In this document: one piece after another, positions 34,482-43,027 of the stretch | Numbering within the stretch: position 1 is the stretch's first letter | Layout of the letters: each line of letters starts with the position of its first letter | Assembly: GCA_965215825.1 (NCBI GenBank) | Contig: CBDCEM010000003.1 | Span: 2,418,001 to 2,482,000, forward strand | Length of the DNA: 64,000 bases | Origin: JAWPMT01 sp965215825 | GTDB lineage: Bacteria > Bacteroidota > Bacteroidia > Cytophagales > Cyclobacteriaceae | Reading direction: 5' to 3' | The notes under the pieces: generated by a model | Databases searched by the model: none | What the model was told of the DNA's origin: nothing | What the model saw: only the letters and a program-made list of their open reading frames with translations | Translations under genes and position numbers: made by a program

Positions 34482-36896
34482 TTAAACAGAATGACCGGGT
34501 CCGGTTGATCGGTCTGGCTCAACTGCCTTGCCCAACCATTTTTGCAGTACTGCTTCGATGGCCTTATTGACGATGGGCTTGGAAATGTAATCATCCATAC
34601 CAGCATTCAGGCAGATTTCCTTATCGCCCTTCAGCGAACCGGCCGTGAGTGCTACAATCGGCACGTGCGTTTCTGTTTCCAGTTCCCGAATTTTTGCGGT
34701 AGCCACATACCCGTCCATCTTCGGCATTTGAATATCCATGAATATCAGGTCCGGGTTCGAGTTGGTATATAATTCAATCGCTTCCTCTCCGTCCCAGGCC
34801 TCCAACAATTCCGCACCTGGCATCAGGTCATTGAGGATTACCCTGACCAGGGCCATGTTCATCTCATTGTCTTCAGCGATCAGTATTTTGAACGCCTCGT
34901 TGCTGATCACCCATTCCTTGTCATGTACCGGGACTTCCTCACTATCTGCCGGTACGCCATCCACCATAGGCGCAGCAAATAGGGTCAGTTCAAATGAGAA
35001 ACAGCTCCCTTCGCCTCTGGTGCTTTCCAGCGAAAGCTGGCTGCCCATCAAGGAAAGCAGTTTATTGCAAATGGTCAACCCTAGTCCTGTTCCTCCGTAG
35101 ATTCTCGTAGTGGAGTTGTCTTCCTGCGAAAAGGCTTTAAAGATCCTTTCCTGATTCTCTGTTTTGATACCTATGCCCGTATCTTTGATGCTGAATCGCC
35201 AATGAGACGCACCATTCTGATCTTCATCCAGCCTGTCAAGCAACAATTCTACCGACCCTTTGCTGGTAAATTTGATGGCATTTCCGATCAGATTCACTAA
35301 TATTTGACGTAACCTGAGTTCATCGACCATGACGTTGGACCTCTCTTCCCCCCTGTTAAAAAGTAAGGAAAGCCCTTTGTCCCTGGCCTTGATCTCAAAT
35401 ACCCGAATGACATGTTTACAAAGGTCATATAGATCAACAGGTACGGTCACCAGTTCCAAATTACCTGTTTCAACCTTCGAAAAATCCAGGATCTCATTAA
35501 CGATCTCCAGCAGATCATAAGCCGCTTTATTTGCCGTATTGAGGTAGGTAAGGGTGGTTTCCTCCTGAGTAGAGGCAATCAGATGGTCCGTATATCCGAT
35601 GATGCCGTTAAGCGGCGTGCGGATCTCATGACTCATGTTCGTGAGAAACTCAGACTTGGTCCTATTGGCAACTTCTGCTTCCTCTCTTGCCTTATCTCTG
35701 GCAATCACCTGTAGCTCCAGTTCTCTTTCTTTCGCTTTGCCCTTTCTGTAAAAATAGAATAGCGTGAACAGCAGACTCAACAAGAGGAACAGTGCAATCA
35801 CCGCCGACAGAAAAAGCCTCTCCTGGATCTCGAGCAACTGTTGATTCAACTCGGACTCCTTTTGTAATTCAGCGATACGCAGTTCCTTCTCGCGACTTTC
35901 GTAAAGGCCTTTCACTTTGGCCGTTTCCTCCATTAAATTGACTCTGTCCAGGCTATCCTTAAGGACCAGCATGTTTCGATAGAGTGACGGTAAACTGGCT
36001 GTATCCTTCGCGAGGGTCAACACGTCCACCTTGACCAATTGACTCTGGTAAAGTACTTGCAAGGCGCCTATTTCCCTGGCAATCGCTTCGGAGCGGGCAG
36101 CGGCTTCCAGGGCTTCAGCAATGCGGTTAGTCGCCTCATAAGCACGGGCCAGCATCAGATAAGAGCCGGAAAGGCTGAATTGATTATTGAACTCCTCATC
36201 GATACGAATGGTGCGCAAAACGAGGGTAATGGTCTCTTCAAAATTTCCCAGGCGAAGATGGGCCTCTGCCATGTTGGACAGGGCGATAGACATACCCTTC
36301 CTGTCACCAATGGAATCCAGAATCACCTGAGCTCTTGAAAACTCTTTCAATGACAGGTGATAGTTTCCTTCCTTGTGAAAAAGCTCACCTATATTATTTA
36401 AGCCGTAAGCAATCCCCTTTGCATCCCCCAGGCGCTCCTTTAAAACGATCGATTCCCGATGAAACTTACGGGACGTTTCAATATCGCCCAGATTCTTGTA
36501 GGCAATGCCCAGGTTGTTTTTAAGCCTTGCAATACCAAGTGTATCACGCAAATCCTCAAATATTCTCAGCGATTGTAGAAAGTAGTTTACCGCCTGATTG
36601 GAGTTCCCCTGAATATCATAAGAGATCGCTTTGTTCTTCAGTGAAATAGCCAGGCCTTCCTGGTAATCAGTGGTCTGGGCAGCCTCAATGCTTTTGTCAA
36701 AAATTTCACGAGCTACAAATGGATCCTGAAAAATGAATTGAAAACCAAGGGTATTGAGTGTATCGACCAGTGCTTCCTCTATTACATGCTCGGGGATACT
36801 TCGCAAAACACTATCAGCCGATTGTCCATAGGTGCACGTACTACTCAAAGTAAGCAGGAAATACAAAGCTAAGTACCGTAGGTCACACCTTATCAT
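34482..36896 (-). CDS. TPR-containing hybrid sensor histidine kinase/response regulator
   Basis: An 804-residue membrane kinase. The signal peptide (residues 1-24, ending CTYG) is followed by periplasmic TPR units (about 50-330; for example YFLQSLRIFEDLRDTLGIAR), a membrane helix (about 365-387, LFLSAVIALFLLLSLLFTLF) and a short coiled coil. The HisKA box is NMSHEIRTPLNGIIGY, with the phospho-histidine near 421. The HATPase has NLIGNAIKFT, DTGIGI and GGTGLGL. A receiver domain ends the protein (KILIAEDNEMNM, then DLIFMDIQMPKMDGY, Asp near 720). There is no DNA-binding output, so it must pass phosphate to another protein. No partner is next to it. A 14-base direct repeat (GGTGCGACCGGCAA) lies just beyond its stop. 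Confidence 0.92.
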   Translation of the reverse strand: MIRCDLRYLALYFLLTLSSTCTYGQSADSVLRSIPEHVIEEALVDTLNTLGFQFIFQDPFVAREIFDKSIEAAQTTDYQEGLAISLKNKAISYDIQGNSNQAVNYFLQSLRIFEDLRDTLGIARLKNNLGIAYKNLGDIETSRKFHRESIVLKERLGDAKGIAYGLNNIGELFHKEGNYHLSLKEFSRAQVILDSIGDRKGMSIALSNMAEAHLRLGNFEETITLVLRTIRIDEEFNNQFSLSGSYLMLARAYEATNRIAEALEAAARSEAIAREIGALQVLYQSQLVKVDVLTLAKDTASLPSLYRNMLVLKDSLDRVNLMEETAKVKGLYESREKELRIAELQKESELNQQLLEIQERLFLSAVIALFLLLSLLFTLFYFYRKGKAKERELELQVIARDKAREEAEVANRTKSEFLTNMSHEIRTPLNGIIGYTDHLIASTQEETTLTYLNTANKAAYDLLEIVNEILDFSKVETGNLELVTVPVDLYDLCKHVIRVFEIKARDKGLSLLFNRGEERSNVMVDELRLRQILVNLIGNAIKFTSKGSVELLLDRLDEDQNGASHWRFSIKDTGIGIKTENQERIFKAFSQEDNSTTRIYGGTGLGLTICNKLLSLMGSQLSLESTRGEGSCFSFELTLFAAPMVDGVPADSEEVPVHDKEWVISNEAFKILIAEDNEMNMALVRVILNDLMPGAELLEAWDGEEAIELYTNSNPDLIFMDIQMPKMDGYVATAKIRELETETHVPIVALTAGSLKGDKEICLNAGMDDYISKPIVNKAIEAVLQKWLGKAVEPDRSTGPGHSV

Positions 36897-37129
36897 CGAT
36901 CGACTGGAAAATCTAAGTTGCCTTCAAATCTAGCCTTATTTAAAGGTTTTGAAGCATTTATCCTAACTATGGTGGTGAATATCTGCTTTGAATGAAACGG
37001 TCAGGACACAATGCCCTTTGGCGCTTGTTAGGTGGGGTATACCATTTCGTTTCTTCCGGCGTGAAACACAACGGGACCCGGATTACGTTCTAAGAATGGT
37101 ATTGCCGACGGACGGTCGCAGCACATACC

Positions 37130-37157
37130 AAAAAAAGACCCACTTATGCGGGCCTCT
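37130..37157 (-). terminator. Orphan intrinsic terminator, second copy
   Basis: On the minus strand: GGCCCGC, ATAA loop, GTGGGTC and a seven-base T-tract. Nearly the same as the terminator at 32684-32712, with matching sequence beyond it on the gene side. Its own gene has been lost except for the last codons at 37187-37213. Confidence 0.7.
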
Positions 37158-37186
37158 TCTACAACTGTATTTCCATTCAAAATCGC

Positions 37187-37213
37187 TCAGCCCGCAGCCT
37201 CCGTGTTCAACAA
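37187..37213 (-). pseudogene. Last codons of a lost paralogue of the 141-residue gene
   Basis: Minus-strand codons LLNTEAAG and a stop match the C-terminus (ALLNTEAAA) of the coiled-coil protein ending at 32961, and the sequence between stop and terminator also matches that locus. Upstream of these codons similarity stops, so the gene body was deleted. The rest of the 390-base gap (36897-37288) holds the two terminators and no other gene. Confidence 0.6.
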
Positions 37214-37235
37214 GAAGGACAAAGCACTACAAATG

Positions 37236-37266
37236 CAAAAAGGCCACCTTCCCAGGCAGCCTTTTG
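37236..37266 (-). terminator. Terminator of the TolC/HlyD operon
   Basis: Minus strand: AAAGGCTGCC, six-base loop, GGTGGCCTTT, then T residues; a 10-bp stem including two G-T pairs. It lies 23 bases after the HlyD-type gene stop. Confidence 0.75.
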
Positions 37267-37288
37267 ATTTGGTTGGTTTGAGTATAAT

Positions 37289-38644
37289 TTACTCTTCCGT
37301 TTCTTCTTTGTCATCGTCTTTTCCCGCATCTTCATCCTCTACACTTTCACCATCCTTCAGACGCTTAGAGACCGCCAGGAATGGGCCGGAAATCACCTGA
37401 TCTCCATCTGACAGACCATCAACAATTTCAATTCGGTCAAAATCACTTATACCAGTTTTGACTAGCGTTTGTTTGGCCTCACCATCTCTGAAAACGAAAA
37501 CGACTTCCTCTGCTTCTTTTGCATTGGCAAGGGTAGTTACTTCTTCTTTATCTTCATCTTCATTATCCGCTCCTATGACCCGCGTGGTTACAGAAGAAAG
37601 AGGAACAGTTAAAACATCTTTTTTCGTACGGGTAATGATATCCACACTGGCCGTCATACCCGGACGGAAAGGAAATTGATTACTTTCCGTCACTAAATCT
37701 GCATACGATGAATTTAGAATTTTCATTCTCACCTCAAATTCGGTTACTGCATCTGCAGATGCTTTATCATTCGCCGTATTTGCAATCTGAGTCACCAATC
37801 CCTTAAACTCTTTGTCCTGATAGGAATACGAGTCGACATCAATAACCGTCTCATTCCCGATGGCCAGCTTAATGATGTCGTTTTCATTCACATCTACCCG
37901 GACTTCCATGTTGGAAAGGTCTGCTATCCTTAAAATTTCAGTTCCCTGAAATTGAGACGTACCCAGAACAGTTTCCCCCTTCTCAACATTGAGTTTTGAA
38001 ACAATTCCAGTCATAGGCGCTGTGATCGAAGTTCGCCGTAGATTCTCCATTGTTTCATCCAAAGTAGCTCTGGAGCTCGCTACGATAAAACCTGCAGCTT
38101 CAACGCTTGTTTTGGCCGATTCCAAATCCTGGACAGCAATTTCATAATTGGCATCCGCCAATTGATAATCTGCTTCGGAAATCACTTTCTCACTAAACAG
38201 TTTTTTCTGCCGATTGAACTCTTGTTCTGATCTGCGTTGACTCGCTTTTGCTCTTGCCAGACGAGCCCTGGAATCTGCCTGGTTTGCAAGCTGTTGATTG
38301 AGATTCGCCCGAGCACGCTCTACAGCCGCCACAAAGTTGTCAGGGTTGATCTTGAGTAAGTTCTGACCTTCCTTGACAGAATCCCCTTCTTCCACATACA
38401 ATTCAATGATTTCTCCCGATACTTCAGGTGTTATATTGACTTCAATCACAGGTTGAACTGTTCCTGAAGCACTTACTTTCTCAATGATTGTGGATTTTTC
38501 AGCCATCGAGATTTCTACTTTTGTGGAGGCCTTACCTCCTACCCAGCCCTGGTTTTTTCCGACAGCCGCGAAAATCAGAAGGACTACTACCAGTCCAACC
38601 AGGATGAATATTATTCGGTTGCTTGATTTTTTCTTTTTTGCCAT
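37289..38644 (-). CDS. Periplasmic adaptor (HlyD/MacA-type) of an efflux system
   Basis: A 451-residue membrane-fusion protein. It has an N-terminal basic segment and membrane helix (about 11-29), a first lipoyl half (VNITPEVSGEIIELYVEEGD), a long alpha-hairpin (about 100-190, rich in Ala, Arg and Gln), the second lipoyl half (TSITAPMTGIVSKLNVEKGE), beta-barrel and membrane-proximal domains, and a highly acidic tail. It links an inner-membrane pump to TolC. Its ATG overlaps the stop of the TolC-type gene by one base. No ABC or RND pump gene follows: the next feature is a terminator. The inner-membrane partner must be encoded elsewhere. Confidence 0.9.
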   Translation of the reverse strand: MAKKKKSSNRIIFILVGLVVVLLIFAAVGKNQGWVGGKASTKVEISMAEKSTIIEKVSASGTVQPVIEVNITPEVSGEIIELYVEEGDSVKEGQNLLKINPDNFVAAVERARANLNQQLANQADSRARLARAKASQRRSEQEFNRQKKLFSEKVISEADYQLADANYEIAVQDLESAKTSVEAAGFIVASSRATLDETMENLRRTSITAPMTGIVSKLNVEKGETVLGTSQFQGTEILRIADLSNMEVRVDVNENDIIKLAIGNETVIDVDSYSYQDKEFKGLVTQIANTANDKASADAVTEFEVRMKILNSSYADLVTESNQFPFRPGMTASVDIITRTKKDVLTVPLSSVTTRVIGADNEDEDKEEVTTLANAKEAEEVVFVFRDGEAKQTLVKTGISDFDRIEIVDGLSDGDQVISGPFLAVSKRLKDGESVEDEDAGKDDDKEETEE

Positions 38645-40086
38645 TACTCAAACGATAGAGGTTTACCCTGATAGAGGTCTAATACTTTCTTTTTAAATAC
38701 AAAATCATACTTGGCCCGGACCAAATCACTTTTGGCCTGGAATAGGTTGTTGCTCGCTACCTGGTAATCAGTGAAGTTTGCCGCGCCTAAATTATACTGA
38801 TTTTCAATAGAGCGAAAGGTTTCTTCCAAGGCTTCTACTTGCCTCAATGAAGCGGTATAAGTCTTGGAGGCAGCTGTTGCGTTAGTATAGATTGTTTCAA
38901 TTTGCTGACGAAGTACATTTCTAGCCCGCAATGAGTTAATTTCTGCCTGCTCCAATTGGATTTTAGATCGCTGAACATTGCTTCTTGTCCGCCAGCCATT
39001 GAATATTGGAATGTTTAGATTCAATCCAAAATTCCAGCTTAAGTTCTCATCAAATTGTTCTGAATATCCAAAATCTGCTTCCTCAATAATTGGAACTTCC
39101 TGGTCTACAAGGAAAATGGATTCCCCTGACGCTGTTAATAATTCAGTAGGAACTTGTGCTATGGTATTGGTCCCCGTAATGATGGGTCTGCTGTTGATCG
39201 CATTAGAATAATTCGTTTGGAATCCGCCGAAAAGACTTACTGTTGGGTAAAATCCACCTGTGGCCACTTTCACACCTAATACCGCTGATTCAACTGAAAG
39301 ATCGGCACTTTTGATCTCTGGCATAAGTCCCTCTGCCGTTTCGTAGGCCTCTTCGGAACCCACGCTAAGATCTGGTTCCTGGACATCAGGAAATACTGGA
39401 ATATCCAAAGTTATTTGCTCAGAAGTTGGAAGCAACATCACTTGTTTAAGGTTCAACATGGATATATCCAGGTTGTTTTCAGCATTTATCAAGGCGACCT
39501 CATTGCTGGCCACCTGACTTGCCAATTCCAATTGATTGGTGATCGGCAGCGCTCCCGCCTCTACCAGTATTCTTGTGCGCGCCAATTGTGTCTGACTGTT
39601 ATTCAATTGGAATTGCGCATTAGCCAATAATTCCTGATTGAGAATCACACCCAAAAACAGGTTTGCAATATTGATGATAAGATCGTTCTGTGCCTTTTCC
39701 AGGTTAGCCTCAGACGTATTGATATTTACATCATTCTGTTTGATGGTATTGTATTGCTGTAAACCATTGTAAAGGGTCATATTTGTATTTCCGTTGAGTC
39801 CGGAAAAATTGATCCTTTGGGTAATGAATTGATTACTTGTTGGATCAATCGATCGCCCCCAGTTTAATCCGTAATTCCATCCCACATTTGCGGAAGGAAG
39901 GCGAGATAACTTGGACTGTGTCAGATTTACCTTATTCCCGGTAAGGTCGAGCTGCGCGGTTTTGATATCCAGGTTGTTTTCCAGGGCAATTTCCAGGCAC
40001 TCCTGAACGGTCAGGGTACGTGGTGATTGCGCGTAAATGGAAAAACACAAAAGGACCGCAAACGCAGTAGTAAAAATTCCTTTCAT
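38644..40086 (-). CDS. TolC-family outer-membrane efflux protein
   Basis: A 480-residue protein with a signal peptide (MKGIFTTAFAVLLCFSIYAQ) and two homologous halves, as in TolC: TVQECLEIALENNLDIKTAQ (26-45) starts the first, and segments such as NLFLGVILNQELLANAQFQL and TNATAASKTYTASLRQVEAL form the long periplasmic helices. It forms an outer-membrane duct for drug, lipid or protein export. It is first in a two-gene operon with the adaptor at 37289. Confidence 0.9.
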   Translation of the reverse strand: MKGIFTTAFAVLLCFSIYAQSPRTLTVQECLEIALENNLDIKTAQLDLTGNKVNLTQSKLSRLPSANVGWNYGLNWGRSIDPTSNQFITQRINFSGLNGNTNMTLYNGLQQYNTIKQNDVNINTSEANLEKAQNDLIINIANLFLGVILNQELLANAQFQLNNSQTQLARTRILVEAGALPITNQLELASQVASNEVALINAENNLDISMLNLKQVMLLPTSEQITLDIPVFPDVQEPDLSVGSEEAYETAEGLMPEIKSADLSVESAVLGVKVATGGFYPTVSLFGGFQTNYSNAINSRPIITGTNTIAQVPTELLTASGESIFLVDQEVPIIEEADFGYSEQFDENLSWNFGLNLNIPIFNGWRTRSNVQRSKIQLEQAEINSLRARNVLRQQIETIYTNATAASKTYTASLRQVEALEETFRSIENQYNLGAANFTDYQVASNNLFQAKSDLVRAKYDFVFKKKVLDLYQGKPLSFE

Positions 40087-40189
40087 TTCTTAAGTTGAGT
40101 TTTCTGATTTTGGGTTGCTATATAGGCATACCTATTTTTTCGAAAAAGGTTTTGTTTTTGTCAAACCTTGTTAAAAAAGTATGTGATTA

Positions 40190-40864
40190 TTAAGTCAATT
40201 GAGCAATATAACGGGTGCTTTTGACCCAATTCAGGTGATCAATGTATTGTATTGAAATTTCTTTTGGAGCAGTATCCATTTCCAATATCAGGCAAGCAAG
40301 ATCATTTTTCCCTTTTCTTGAAACTGTCATTGTAGCAATATTACAGTCGTCATGCGAAAGGATGTCCGTGATGAAAGCTATACTTCCTTTTTTATCATCC
40401 GCCTCAATGATCATGGTGTGAAGGCCAGATGTAAAATTGGCATCAAATCCATTGACCTCTCTGATCCTTATCACCCCACCACCTCTACTTTCACCCAATA
40501 ATGTACCTTTTTGGCTACCCATTGCCATTTCCAACTTTACCGTGTTAGGATGCATCGTTGCGGCGTTGCCAATGGACTTGAATTCATAATTCAATCCTTC
40601 TTCCTGCGCCATAACCAATGCAGTTTTTATTCTTGAATCGTCAGTAGCCAATCCCATTAAACCAGCAAGAATAGCTCTATCACTACCGTGCCCTTCATAC
40701 GTCCTGGCAAAGGAATTGTAAAAAGTAATGTTTACCATGTCCGGCATTCCTCCCAGGAGCCTATTAGCTACATTCCCAATCTTTACTACACCAGCAGTAT
40801 GGGAACTGGAAGGGCCTATCATAATCGGGCCGATCATATCAAATACACTGCTTTTTTCCGCCAT
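40190..40864 (-). CDS. sdaAB: L-serine ammonia-lyase, iron-sulfur-dependent, beta subunit
   Basis: A 224-residue subunit. I start at the ATG at 40864 (MAEKSSVFDMIGPIMIGPSS) since the family begins a few residues before FDMIGPIMIGPSSSHTAG; the open frame extends 45 codons upstream without similarity. The N-terminal domain holds GPSSSHTAGVVKIGN and GHGSDRAILAGLMG; the C-terminal part is an ACT domain (MIIEADDKKGSIAFITDILS). With the alpha subunit it converts L-serine to pyruvate and ammonia using a [4Fe-4S] cluster. The alpha subunit gene is not in this window, so the two are unlinked here. Confidence 0.92.
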   Translation of the reverse strand: MAEKSSVFDMIGPIMIGPSSSHTAGVVKIGNVANRLLGGMPDMVNITFYNSFARTYEGHGSDRAILAGLMGLATDDSRIKTALVMAQEEGLNYEFKSIGNAATMHPNTVKLEMAMGSQKGTLLGESRGGGVIRIREVNGFDANFTSGLHTMIIEADDKKGSIAFITDILSHDDCNIATMTVSRKGKNDLACLILEMDTAPKEISIQYIDHLNWVKSTRYIAQLT

Positions 40865-41097
40865 TTGGTCAAGATTTACGAAATACAAAAATAGGAAGGG
40901 TTGTTGAAATGCAACTCGACCGAAATGATAAATGACGGCATATATTCGGATAGTTACTCCAGGGTAATAAGGTTGTTTCCTTGCGTCTACCTGATCCAAT
41001 CAATCTGTAATTCCTTTTAAATATTCGCTTAGTATTTTATCAATTTATTTTTATAACTTCCAGAACCTAAGTTAGCCTAACCATTTGACTTTCTGCC

Positions 41098-41541
41098 ATG
41101 TTATCGCCAACCATTCAGAATAAGATAGAGATTTACAGTATTCCAGGAAAAATGGTAGGACATCATTATCCGGAAATCAATACGATTGTGGATACCTGGA
41201 CATCCTCATTATTTGTTTCATTGGAAGATTGGAAAGCTACCGTTTTTGACATTGGCATTACCGATTACGCTCCTAAAAATGATGTGAAGAACTGGATCAT
41301 CGATACAAGACAGGCCAGGAGTGTATTCCCTCCTGCTGTTCAGGAGTTTAGAAAAAACATAGCTAAACCGGAACTAGAGAAAAATGGCGTGAAACGTTTA
41401 TTTGTGGTTTTGCCTTCATCTGGTATTGGTAAGTTTTCGGCTGCGAAGACCGCAGAACTTTATGATGGTGATGAAGGGTTAAATGGATACGACGTTGAAA
41501 CCCTCGAACAAGCCATCAATATCATTAAGAAGGACCTTTAA
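41098..41541 (+). CDS. Hypothetical small protein, possibly STAS/SpoIIAA-like
   Basis: A 147-residue soluble protein without signal peptide. The alternation of strands and helices (KIEIYSIPGKMVGHHYPEIN, then NWIIDTRQARSVFPPAVQEF and VKRLFVVLPSSG) resembles SpoIIAA/STAS-like proteins common in Cytophagales, where a WIIDTR-type strand is followed by a helix. No catalytic motif is seen. It stands alone, divergent from sdaAB and convergent with thyA. The family link is tentative. Confidence 0.6.
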   Translation: MLSPTIQNKIEIYSIPGKMVGHHYPEINTIVDTWTSSLFVSLEDWKATVFDIGITDYAPKNDVKNWIIDTRQARSVFPPAVQEFRKNIAKPELEKNGVKRLFVVLPSSGIGKFSAAKTAELYDGDEGLNGYDVETLEQAINIIKKDL

Positions 41542-41654
41542 CCTTTAAGCTCCCCCCCGGTTCTCATGTTTGTGCTTATGTAGCTGAGCATCTTTTCCAT
41601 ATCCTGGTCTTCAGGTTCTACAAATATGATTGTAGGAACCAGAACAGATTATTA

Positions 41655-42446
41655 CTAGACGGCTACTGCTGCTTTAATATGGGGATGAGGGTCATAGTTT
41701 TCAAGTGTGATATCCTCATACTTGAAATCAAATATATTTTTTACCTCAGGGTTTAGTGTCAACCGTGGCAATGGCCTGGATGCTCTCTCAAGCTGCAACT
41801 TTGCCTGCTCAAAATGATTGCTATATAAATGAGTATCTCCAAAAGTATGTACAAAATCTCCTGCTTCCAGGTCACAAACCTGAGCGATCATCATAGTAAG
41901 TAATGCGTATGAAGCAATATTGAATGGAACGCCAAGAAACACATCTGCACTACGCTGATAAAGCTGACAACTAAGTTTACCATCCGCAACATAAAACTGG
42001 AACATCGTATGGCATGGAGGTAACGCCATCTCATCCACATCCGCCACATTCCAGGCACTTACGATATGTCTTCGGGAATCAGGATTATTCTTAATTTGAT
42101 CGATAAGCCTGGTTATCTGATCGATACTTCCATTCGGCGTGGGCCAACTTCTCCACTGTACACCGTACACCGGGCCCAGATCACCATTTTCATCGGCCCA
42201 CTCATCCCAAATCGACACGCCATTATCCTTGAGGTACCTGATGTTCATGTCGCCTTTCAAGAACCACAGTAATTCGTGAAAGATGGAGCGCGTATGGACT
42301 TTTTTCGTTGTTACAAGTGGGAACCCCTCTTGCAAATTAAATCTCATTTGATGACCAAAAACACTCCTGGTTCCTGTTCCGGTGCGATCATTTTTATCAA
42401 CACCATTGTCCAAAATATGCTGCATCAAATCGAGATATTGCTTCAT
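41655..42446 (-). CDS. thyA: Thymidylate synthase
   Basis: A 263-residue enzyme, almost exactly the length of E. coli ThyA (264). It starts MKQYLDLMQHILDNGVDKND and has the folate and dUMP segments RTGTGTRSVFGHQMRFNL, DLGPVYGVQWRSW and RRHIVSAWNVADVDEMALPP. The catalytic cysteine is in CHTMFQFYV, and the C-terminal blocks are QRSADVFLGVPFNIASYALL and HTFGDTHLYSNH. It methylates dUMP to dTMP with methylenetetrahydrofolate. No folA gene is adjacent; it stands alone on this strand. Confidence 0.97.
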   Translation of the reverse strand: MKQYLDLMQHILDNGVDKNDRTGTGTRSVFGHQMRFNLQEGFPLVTTKKVHTRSIFHELLWFLKGDMNIRYLKDNGVSIWDEWADENGDLGPVYGVQWRSWPTPNGSIDQITRLIDQIKNNPDSRRHIVSAWNVADVDEMALPPCHTMFQFYVADGKLSCQLYQRSADVFLGVPFNIASYALLTMMIAQVCDLEAGDFVHTFGDTHLYSNHFEQAKLQLERASRPLPRLTLNPEVKNIFDFKYEDITLENYDPHPHIKAAVAV

Positions 42447-43027
42447 GACTTTCGGTTCCTTTTAAACTCATACAAAGTTAATCAAACTGATGGCATGAAT
42501 AAATTCATTCTTCCTCCCTCATTGCTTATAAGATTGTGAAGTTTCTCAAAACGGAAAATTCAACTCCTAACAGAATCATTCCAGAGGGAATTTGCGCGTC
42601 GAATACAATAATCATTAGGTTAGTTCAGGATTTGATAAATAAGGTTCACAACTGAATTAATCTCATTTTTATTGGTATTATTCATTGAATTGAAATTCCT
42701 CATCAAATTTATTAGCCATCAAATATGAGATCACAATTGAAGTATACCTCTAGAAATTCACTCGAAATAAAAATGGCCATAACGGAGTTTTAATATATTG
42801 TATATCAATTACTTACATTAATTGTGTCGTACTATTGATGTAGATTAATTTAGGTTATGATGAAGTTGTGATGTAATGGTTTAATTGGAAAAGAAATAGT
42901 TAGTAGTGAATTTGTCAACTCTATTTATGTAACGGAACCATTCATATGTGATTATTTATATAAGGAGCATTTCTGACCAAAACATGAATTGAACACTATC
43001 TAAATCTAAACCAAACCTACCTGAAAA
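42447..43027. other. AT-rich intergenic region upstream of the GH16 gene
   Basis: About 580 bases between the divergent thyA and giant GH16 genes. It is strongly AT-rich, especially at 42600-42900, and shows no plausible gene or clear RNA fold. It must contain the promoter of the GH16 gene; no operator could be identified. Confidence 0.5.

Noticed and set aside
41614..41640. Hairpin GGTTCTACA/TGTAGGAACC between the 147-residue gene and thyA
   Set aside because: The arms pair only with a bulge and no T-tract follows on either side, so I do not call it a terminator.
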